A DNA stretch of 42,220 nucleotides from Candidatus Komeilibacteria bacterium CG11_big_fil_rev_8_21_14_0_20_36_20 (lineage in GTDB: Bacteria; Patescibacteriota; Patescibacteriia; UBA1558; GWA2-36-10), in the NCBI GenBank assembly GCA_002787405.1, contig PCWQ01000010.1:1-42220 (forward strand). The letters run 5' to 3'. The notes beneath the pieces are model-generated. The model was given only the letters and a program-made list of their open reading frames with translations. It did not search any database and was not told the DNA's origin. A program made the translations under genes and the position numbers. Below, one piece after another: positions 8,490 to 17,400 of the stretch. Positions within the stretch are counted from its first letter, which is position 1. Every line of letters starts with the position of its first letter.

Positions 8490-9674
8490 ATGTTAGTTTC
8501 AAAATTTTTTAAAAGTTTTTTGCCTTTTAATATGAGGCGTCAGGTGCGAGAACTGTTCATCGCCACTACTATGGTTAATTTTGCTTTGGCTATGGTGATG
8601 ATTTTTGAACCGATTTATCTCTATCAAACTGGTCATTCCTTACATAAGATCATGCTTTTTTACTTGATGGCCTATGTTTTGTATTTTTTGATTATGCCTT
8701 TTGGAGCTAAATTTGCCAGAAAAAAGGGTTATGAAAAAGGTATGTTTGTTGGCACTTTCTTTTTTATTATATTTTATTTGAGTTTATTTTTAATTTTTTA
8801 TTATCCACTTTTGTTCTATATTAGTCCTATTATCTTGGCGGTGCATAAAATGTTTTATTGGCCAGCTTACCATGCTGATTTTGCTCATTTTTGTAAGGAC
8901 ACAGAAGAGGGTAGGGAAGTGACAGCGGTGACTATCACTTCTTCCTTGGTTTATATTATTGGGCCGGCTTTAGCTGGCTTTATAATTTTTGAGTGGGGTT
9001 ATAATACCTTGTTTATTTTGACTTCCATTATTTTTTTAGCTTCTAATATTCCCACTTTAGTTACCACAGAAAAATTTAAACCAACTGATTTCCCATATAA
9101 AGAAACCTACCGTAATTTGTTTAGCAAAAAGAATCGCAAGGAATTTTTGGCTTATCTTGGCTTTGGTGAGGAATTTATTGTGGTCATGGTCTGGCCGATA
9201 TTTATTTCTCTTATTATTACCAGCGTTTTTGATCTGGGTATGATAATTGCCTTAGCCACTTTGATTACCACTATGTTGACTTTTTATATTGGCCATTTGT
9301 CAGACACTAGTGATAAAAGAAAAATTTTGCGTCTGGGCAGCGCTTTCTATTCTTTGGGTTGGTTTATCAGGATTTTTATTGCCAATCGAGTGGGAGTATT
9401 TTTTGTTGATACTTTATCCAGATTAAGTCGTAACACAGTGGCCATTCCTTTAATGGCGATTACTTATGAGAAAGCCAAAGAAATTACTAACACCGGTAAC
9501 CATAAATATGTTATGAGTCGGGTAGTTTTTTTTGAAATGAGTTTGGTGATCGGAAAAATTTTGGCGATGTTGTTGATATTTCTAATAAGCTCCTTAGTAG
9601 TTGATGAAATTATGGCTTTCAAACTTATTTTTGTTTTGGCGGGGGGCATGTCTTTATTATATTTGCTTTTATAA
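8490..9674 (+). CDS. MFS transporter (paralogue of the 6508 gene)
   Basis: ~12 TM helices; layout similar to 6508-7665. Confidence 0.8.
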   Translation: MLVSKFFKSFLPFNMRRQVRELFIATTMVNFALAMVMIFEPIYLYQTGHSLHKIMLFYLMAYVLYFLIMPFGAKFARKKGYEKGMFVGTFFFIIFYLSLFLIFYYPLLFYISPIILAVHKMFYWPAYHADFAHFCKDTEEGREVTAVTITSSLVYIIGPALAGFIIFEWGYNTLFILTSIIFLASNIPTLVTTEKFKPTDFPYKETYRNLFSKKNRKEFLAYLGFGEEFIVVMVWPIFISLIITSVFDLGMIIALATLITTMLTFYIGHLSDTSDKRKILRLGSAFYSLGWFIRIFIANRVGVFFVDTLSRLSRNTVAIPLMAITYEKAKEITNTGNHKYVMSRVVFFEMSLVIGKILAMLLIFLISSLVVDEIMAFKLIFVLAGGMSLLYLLL

Positions 9675-9704
9675 TTTATCATCGACCTCGAAGGTTGGTA
9701 AACT

Positions 9705-10547
9705 ATGAATCTATCAGAAGTAAAATTTTTGCTAAAAAAATATCATTTTTCACCGAATAAAATAAGAGGACAGAATTTTTTAATATCAGATGATCCGCTC
9801 CAGGAGATGATTAAAACAGCTAATATTAAAAAAGAAGATTTAATTTTGGAAGTAGGCGCCGGTTTAGGCGCCTTAACTACAGAGTTAATTAAGCGTTCTC
9901 AAAAAGTTGTGGCTTTTGAGGTGGAAAAAAATTTTAGACCATTATTACAAAACTTAACCCAGGTTAATCATAATCTTAGAATTGTTTGGCAAAATATTTT
10001 ATCTTTATCGGATCAGCAGTTAAAAGATATTTTAATAAAAGAGAAAGCCAGCGTTTATAAAATCGTGGCTAATATTCCTTATTATTTGACGGCTAAATTT
10101 ATTCGTCAGTTTATTCTAACTCGCCACAAACCGCAAAGTATGACTTTGATGGTTCAGAAAGAGGTAGCTGAACGTATAACAGTGAAAAATAAAAAACATA
10201 GCTTGTTATCGCTATCGGTAGCTCTTTATGCCCAAAGTAAATTAGTCAGAATAATAGCTAAAGATAATTTTTATCCGTCGCCCAAAGTTGATTCAGCTAT
10301 CATTTATATTTATGATATTCATTCTTGGAATTATTCTATTGAGGAGAGGAAATTTTGGCAGTTAGTTCATCGTGGTTTTGCGAGTAAAAGAAAAAAATTA
10401 TTTAATAATCTCTTGACGGATCAGGATTTGACTAAAGAAAAATTAAATTTGGCCTTTGCGAAGATTAATCTAGATAAAAATATTAGGGCAGAAGATTTGA
10501 CAGTTAGTAACTGGCTGCAGTTGATTTATTATCTAGAGAGACATTAA
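9705..10547 (+). CDS. rsmA: 16S rRNA (adenine(1518)-N(6)/adenine(1519)-N(6))-dimethyltransferase
   Basis: 'RGQNFLISDDPLQEMIKTANIKKEDLILEVGAGLGALTTEL', 'VANIPYYLTAKFIRQFI', 'FYPSPKVDSAII'. Confidence 0.95.
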   Translation: MNLSEVKFLLKKYHFSPNKIRGQNFLISDDPLQEMIKTANIKKEDLILEVGAGLGALTTELIKRSQKVVAFEVEKNFRPLLQNLTQVNHNLRIVWQNILSLSDQQLKDILIKEKASVYKIVANIPYYLTAKFIRQFILTRHKPQSMTLMVQKEVAERITVKNKKHSLLSLSVALYAQSKLVRIIAKDNFYPSPKVDSAIIYIYDIHSWNYSIEERKFWQLVHRGFASKRKKLFNNLLTDQDLTKEKLNLAFAKINLDKNIRAEDLTVSNWLQLIYYLERH

Positions 10548-10570
10548 TTTTTTTGGTTCTTTCAGAAAAA

Positions 10571-10581
10571 TATGTTATAAT
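10571..10581 (+). promoter_or_regulatory. extended -10 promoter TATGTTATAAT
   Basis: TTGGTT-17-TATAAT upstream of the 10606 CDS. Confidence 0.55.
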
Positions 10582-10605
10582 AAAGTCAAATTAACATTCA
10601 TTTTA

Positions 10606-11376
10606 ATGGCTAAAAAGCTATACAAAATTGATAGCGACCTGGACTTAACGGCCAAGCAGTTATCAGCTGATCAAAGAGGAGAGCAAAGAGCAACAGCCAA
10701 TCATAAAATTATCTGGCCTTTTATAATCTTGAGCGCTGTTATTATTTATTTTGCCGCTAATTTTTTATATAAAAATTTAACCAATCCCCTAACTTATAAT
10801 GTGCCGGAATGGATTCAAGAGCAATTGAATCCAGTTGACGAAACAGAAGCTTTGTTGGCATTAAAAGAAAAAGACACTGATCAGGATGGCCTTAATGACT
10901 ACCAAGAGATTTATCAATTTTATACCAGTATATTTTTAGAGGACACTGATAGCGATGGTTATTCTGATTTTGAGGAAGCGACTAGCGGCAATGATCCTCT
11001 TTGCCCGACTGGTGAAGCTTGTAATCTATTGCGTCTAATAACACCTAACACCAAATTGGCGGATATTGTGCAAGAGATTGCTTTAAATCCAGATTTGACG
11101 GTGCAGGGAGCCGCTTTAGCAGAGTTTAGAAAATTTTTATTAGCCAATGGCTTGCCACAAGAGGAGCTAGATGCTTTGAGCGATGATGATCTTTTAGTAA
11201 TTTTTAGCGCTATTGAAGAGAGTCAGATTATTCCATCTGAAGAACTAGACAGTGAAGCCACTCCGGAAGAAGTGCGGCTATTTTTACTTAATCAGCCCGA
11301 TGTTAATGCAGAAGAGGTTAACGCTTTAAGTGATGAGGAATTAATTGCTATTAGAGGAAATTTGATAGGTAAATAA
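10606..11376 (+). CDS. membrane-anchored protein with thrombospondin type-3-like Ca-binding repeats
   Basis: One TM helix; 'DTDQDGLNDYQEI', 'DTDSDGYSDFEEATSGNDPL'. Confidence 0.7.
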   Translation: MAKKLYKIDSDLDLTAKQLSADQRGEQRATANHKIIWPFIILSAVIIYFAANFLYKNLTNPLTYNVPEWIQEQLNPVDETEALLALKEKDTDQDGLNDYQEIYQFYTSIFLEDTDSDGYSDFEEATSGNDPLCPTGEACNLLRLITPNTKLADIVQEIALNPDLTVQGAALAEFRKFLLANGLPQEELDALSDDDLLVIFSAIEESQIIPSEELDSEATPEEVRLFLLNQPDVNAEEVNALSDEELIAIRGNLIGK

Positions 11377-11386
11377 AATATATAAA

Positions 11387-11460
11387 GTCTATTAGAAATT
11401 CAAACACTTGATTTCTAGCAGGACAAAAGTAAAAATTAAGTTAATTGCTAACAGGATGAA
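11387..11460 (+). promoter_or_regulatory. leader element copy 2, ending on the giant-protein start codon
   Basis: A GTCTATTAGAAATT 11387-11400; B ATTTCTAGCAGGA 11411-11423; C AATTGCTAACAGGATGAA 11443-11460. Confidence 0.5.
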
Positions 11461-14400
11461 GGATTATAAAAAAATATTATTAGGAGTATTATTATCTCTT
11501 TTTATAATGGGAATGGTTATTGCTCCATTAAAACCGGTTTATGCTTTTGCTCCTGATGTGGTCGCGGTTAATACAGCCAAATGGGTTTGGGATAAGATAG
11601 AAAAAGTTTATTCCAAAGTGCAGGGGATTATTGGCGCTGAAATTGTCAATAATACTGTTTCTATGTTTATGAATACTTTGGCCTATGATATTTCCACAGA
11701 ATTAGCAACTGGTGGCACCGGAGGTAAACCATTATTTCGCACCAAAACAGTTAGACAATATTTGGCTAAGGCCCAAGAAGCGGCTCTAGGAGAGTTTTTA
11801 GGTGAGTTGACCGACAAGAAATTTGCCGATTTAGGCATTAATCTCTGTGATCCTTCATTGGGAGTCAAATTAACTTTAACTCTATCCTTAATTGATGCTG
11901 AAGCTCCGCCAAAACCGAAATGCGATTGGCGTGAAGTTCAGAAAAATTGGCAGGATTTTGATGAAAATTTGGCTAACGATTTAGTCAAGCTACAACTTGA
12001 TCCTCGCAGTGGAGCCACTAGTACACGCGCTTTTTTTCAGAGTTTTACTTTAGCAAACAGTGACTTTGGCGCTTTCCAAAAATTACAGGAGGAAGCATCA
12101 AAAAAGAAGGCCGAAGAAAAAGAAGCTAAACAAATATCTTTAGCCGAATGCCAAGGTTTTTTAGATAAGGGGACGACAGTTACTGGCGAAGTCAAAACTA
12201 ATTGCGCCACAATAATGAAAATGAGTTTTGTTGAATGGGATGCAGCGGTGGCTATTAGTCAAAATCAGATAGCCGCTCAAAAAGAAGCGGCCACTCAAAG
12301 TTTAGGCACAATTATTAAAAATTCCGCTAAATTATTTTATAACAACTTTGCCGCCAAATTAATGAAGACTTGGATTAAAAAAGGCATGTGGTCTTTATTT
12401 GGTGATGATGATGGCGGTTTAGCTAAGGTCAGGGAAAATTTACTGGATCAATTAAGAGGTGGCGGCGATATTAGACAGCCGAGAGGGCAAGATATATTTA
12501 AAGATTTCAAACAAATAGAAATTACTAAGTTGGATGAGTATAATTTTTTAGAGGAATTTATAGTTTGTCCGGACATTAAGGATTTTCGCCATCCTGATAA
12601 TTGTGTTTTAAGTCCCGAACTTGGTCAAGCTATTATTAGTAAAAAAACAGTTAAAGAGGCAATTGACGAGGGAGTTATCAACGGTAATATACTACTAGTC
12701 AGCCCAGATGACTTGGTACGTGACGGAAATGATGACTGTTATATTGATGCTCTTTGTTATAGTAATTTAGTTAAATTAAGAAAGGCGAATATTATTCCAC
12801 TTGGTTGGGAATTGGCTGCTTTAGAAAGCTCTATCAGTTCTCCAGTAACTTTACAGCAAGCCATTGATTGTTTTGAGGATGCGCCGGGGTCGGACTGTAT
12901 TTTTAATGGTAGTCCTCATAATCCATTTTATCATTTGATAGATGAAGATTGGGTTTTGAAAATTCCACCAGCCAGTTGTGATGCTTTTGTCTATTCTCCA
13001 ACCCTAGAATCTTCAGCTAGTAGTAATCGCCAACAATATTGTGCGGATCCAAAAGTCTGTTTGCGTGAGGACGATCAAGGCAATTGTTTAGATGGACAAT
13101 TTGGTTATTGTACTCGTTCGGAGAATATCTGGCGCTTTCAGGGAGAGATTTGTGAAGATGGCGAACTTTATTCAGGTTGTCTGACCTTTAGCAATGATGA
13201 GGTTGGTAATAGTTCATATATTGAAAGCACCTTGGATTTTTGCACTTCTGATGAAGTAGGATGCAAGCGTTATTCGCAGGAGCGTGATAATGACGGTAAT
13301 TGGGTTTTAGAGGACGTGACTCTTGATGATAATGATTTATTTTTAAATAAACAGTCGCCTAACTGTTCAGGAGAGCACGAGGGTTGTTCAGAATTTATTG
13401 CTTTGTCGCCGGACTTGGGGGTCAATAGTATTCCTAATAGTGATTTTGATTTAGATCATAATGAGGATAATATTCCGGACGGCTGGTCTAGCGCTGGCAT
13501 AGAATATGACGGTGAGAAAATAGCCAATGATAATAATCTGGCAGCTGAACAAGAAATAATTTTATTACCTAATACAACTTATATTTTATCTGCTTCTGCT
13601 TCCCAATATACGCCTAATTTGCCGCCTGGTGACAGAGATAGGGCTTTTGTCACTATTAAAACTTGCGATAGGACCAATAATTGTACCAATACCAGTCGAG
13701 CTCATGCCACAGAGGGTGATTGTATCATTACTAATAATGATGCTATTTTAGGTTTTGACCCATATGATAATTTTGACAGAGAGCAATGTTCATTCACCAC
13801 TAATGAATATGTGGTTTCTGCTCGGATTAATCTTTCTTCATCAGATGTTGATGGTATCTGGTTTGATAAGGTTAAGTTAGAGGTAGTGAGTAACCCTAAT
13901 TCAGCCACTTCTTACAGTGCCTATGGCCAAGGAGGAGAGATTTATATTAAGAGTAGTCGAACGATGTGTACGGCCGAAGAGGTAGGCTGTCAGGGCTATA
14001 CTCCAGCTAATGGCGATCCAATGATACCGGCAGTGATTGGTCAGGATGATTTATGTCCAGCCGAGTGCGTCGGCTACGCCACTTTTACAGAGCAGGTTAA
14101 TAATTTTGATATAGCCGAAGGCAATAGTGATGTAGAGTATTATAATTTTATCCCTGATACCGCTAGAGAATGTCCGGCTCAACAAGTCGGTTGCGAAGAA
14201 TTTACCAATTTAGATGAAGTTAATCAAGGTGGGGAAGGGAAAGAATATTACAGTTATTTGCGCCAATGCGTCTTGGAAGAAATGGGGGATGTTTATTACA
14301 CTTGGGAAGGATCAGATACAACTGGTTATCAAATCAGAACTTGGCAAATTTTGGCTAGCAATTTAGATAATGGTCCTTGTACTAATTTAAGTTTAATTAA

Positions 14401-17400
14401 TTATAACGGATATCCTGACGGTTATACCTGTATTGATGGTGATTCTGGTTATGATCCAGCTGTTTGTAATGATCCAGACACTAATCCTAACTGCCGTGAA
14501 TTTTTTGACACTAGTGGCAACACTTTTCGCCGTTTGCAGGATCGGGTGATTTTTGCTGATGATAATTGCAGCGATTATCGTCGGACTGCTACCGGGCAGA
14601 TTTATAAAGCTTTAGCTAGTATGAGCACCAGTTGTTCAGCCAGCAATGATCAGTGTCGCGCTTATTACGGAAATGCGGCTAATAATGTCAAGATAATTTC
14701 TCAAGATGATTTTGAAGAAGGAAATTATCGACCTTGGAGAGCTGATCCTGGTCATCCAATGCCTTTAGATTTATCTAACGAATCTTTGAATAATGACGGG
14801 CATTCCCTTAAATTTACCACCTATCAGACAAATGATAGGATAATTATCCGTCCGGAGCTAGACAATGAAATAGAAGGCAATAAAGAATATACAATTTCAT
14901 GGTGGATGAAAAATGACAGTCATTTAGATACGATTCAAGCTTTTATTTATGGCACTTGGGAAGGATTTTTTAGACCAATACCATTAAATGATGTTAATGA
15001 AACCGGTTTTAATAATATTGCAGGAGGAGGTTGGCATTATTATACCGCCTCCAGATTTGTCAGCGAGGCAGATATAGCTGGTTTGGATGGATTTGGCATC
15101 AGCTTCCAAATTCAAGGTTTAACTGATGAAGTATTTTTAGATAATATTATTTTCAGAAAAGTAGTGGACAGCATTACGGTCATTAAGAATTCTTGGCAGA
15201 CGCCAGTTTCCTGCGATGATCCCTATGCTGGTTATTATCTAGGTTGTCAATCCTACATTGATACTAATCGAATTCAATTTAATTTAAAATCATTCAATAG
15301 GTTATGTCGGGAGGAGGTTATTGGTTGCACGCCGGTAATTGACACTCATAATTCCACTTATCCTTTTGAAGAAACATTTCATCTCGGGGATAATTCAGAA
15401 ATCACGGTTTTAGCCGACAAGCTGGATTATCTAGTGCCAGATTCTTCCAAGTATTGTTTGAAAGACTTTAAGGGTTGTTTGGCTTTGGGATTGCCTGATC
15501 GGGAGATAGAGGATGCTTTTAATACGGTTTATAAGATTAATAATCCAGATAAATATGGTCTGGCTTTGTGTTATTATGACGGTTTGAATTGTGAGGATTA
15601 CGATTCTGATAAAGGTCTTTATTATTTTAAAGATCCGGAAACACAAACTTGTACTTATCAAGAAAATATTAAAATAAATGATGTCTTATGGAGCGGTTGG
15701 TGGAAAACGAATACTCTAGACAGTGACGAGCCAATGGGTTGTAGTGATACTAAGGGTAGTTTTACTCCGGGTGATTTGGAGTTAGCTGACGGCTGGGCCG
15801 CGATGTGTCCTAATAACAAAAATTTATGCACCGGTTTCAGAGATCCGACTGATCCGGAGGGATGTGATCCAAGTATTAATGATCCGAATAGCGAAGATTA
15901 TTGTCACACTTATTATTATTATAATAATGATAAAATTGACGAAAAAAGCTGTTTAGGACAAGTAGATCCTAATAGCGGTTGCGCCTTATTCTATGAGACA
16001 AATAATTGGAATGCAGAACATAGCGAAGTGGTTACTCCATATGATAGTGGCCAGACTTATAATGCAGCCGTAGCTGCTAATAGACCGGTTAGTCCGATAT
16101 CTTGTGATCCGGAATTTGATCCAAATTGTCATGCTGATTCCAATAAATTAATCAAAGTGAAAAAAGACAGGCAGTGTGCAGAATGGCTGGCTTGTCGATC
16201 TTCCAGTGCTGTTTGGGACAGCAACCAAAATGAATATAAAACAATTTGTGATTCTTTAGGCAGCTGTTTAGAATATAGTAGCACCAATAATATTACTAAC
16301 TGTCAGAAATGGGATATTTCTAGTGATGATATTGTGGCTTTAACTAAAGATGTTTATCAATCAAGAGCCACGGGACATAATGAGCATCTAAAATGGTCAG
16401 ATAATGAATATACCGGTTATTCTATTCCAGATTTATTACCAACTGAAGATCTGGTGATTTATAATTTTGGTACGGAAGATGACCAAATACCGCGTTTGGT
16501 TTTCAACGCCTGTCGGGCGGTGCCTTGCCTACTTGATAATAATGGCAATGAGTATTTTAGTAGTTGTTTAGACAATGATGGCGATCCTTGTTCAACCCAG
16601 ATTGGAGGAGATCCTTTCAACGGCGAATGTAAAGACAATTTATGTTTTTTAAGTCCTCAAGTTGATAGTCCGGCTGATGATTTTGATTTAGAGACGCGTG
16701 GTTTTGCTATGCCAGAAGCACCGTTCCCATCAGCAGTAGCTCCCGGCGGGACGGATAAACTGCAAGCTTATAGTGGCGCTAATGTCTGTCAGGAGGGCAA
16801 TAACAGTTGTGAGATTAGTTATAAGAGAATTACCTATGGCCGTGGTAATGACGTCCGTTATCATACGGAGGAGTATACTTCTGCCCTAACTGGACTTTGT
16901 ACTTCTGGTGACTATGAGTATGAGGGCAGCGAATGTAAGACCAATGCTGATTGTGGCGAAGATGGCGCTGGTATTTGTTTGCAAAAGACTAAAGAAGAAA
17001 CTTTCCAAAACTGGCCAGGTGTTTGTTTAGAGTATGATGCTACCGAGCCGCTAGCGATGGACAACAAACAATCATTCTATTGCAATCAATGGTATCCGGC
17101 CAATTCTATTAGTGGCACGGACAGTATGTATGATAATTATCGGGAAGCCGGTTATTATAATCCAGACGGCAGCGATGCCCTCTTCTGTGCCGTGGCCGAG
17201 CCGTATCAGCTGCCGGAAGATAGAGTTTATTGTGTTAGTGCTATTAATTTAGGAGGCGGGGTTAATGGTTGTGTAGTTTTAGCCAGAGTACCACGGGATA
17301 GCAATATTCGTTTAGATGCCTTAGAAGGATGGTCAGATTTTATTATCAATAGTTATTTGTCAGACTCAAGTTTTGCTCAGCATCCGGCTGATTATGATCC

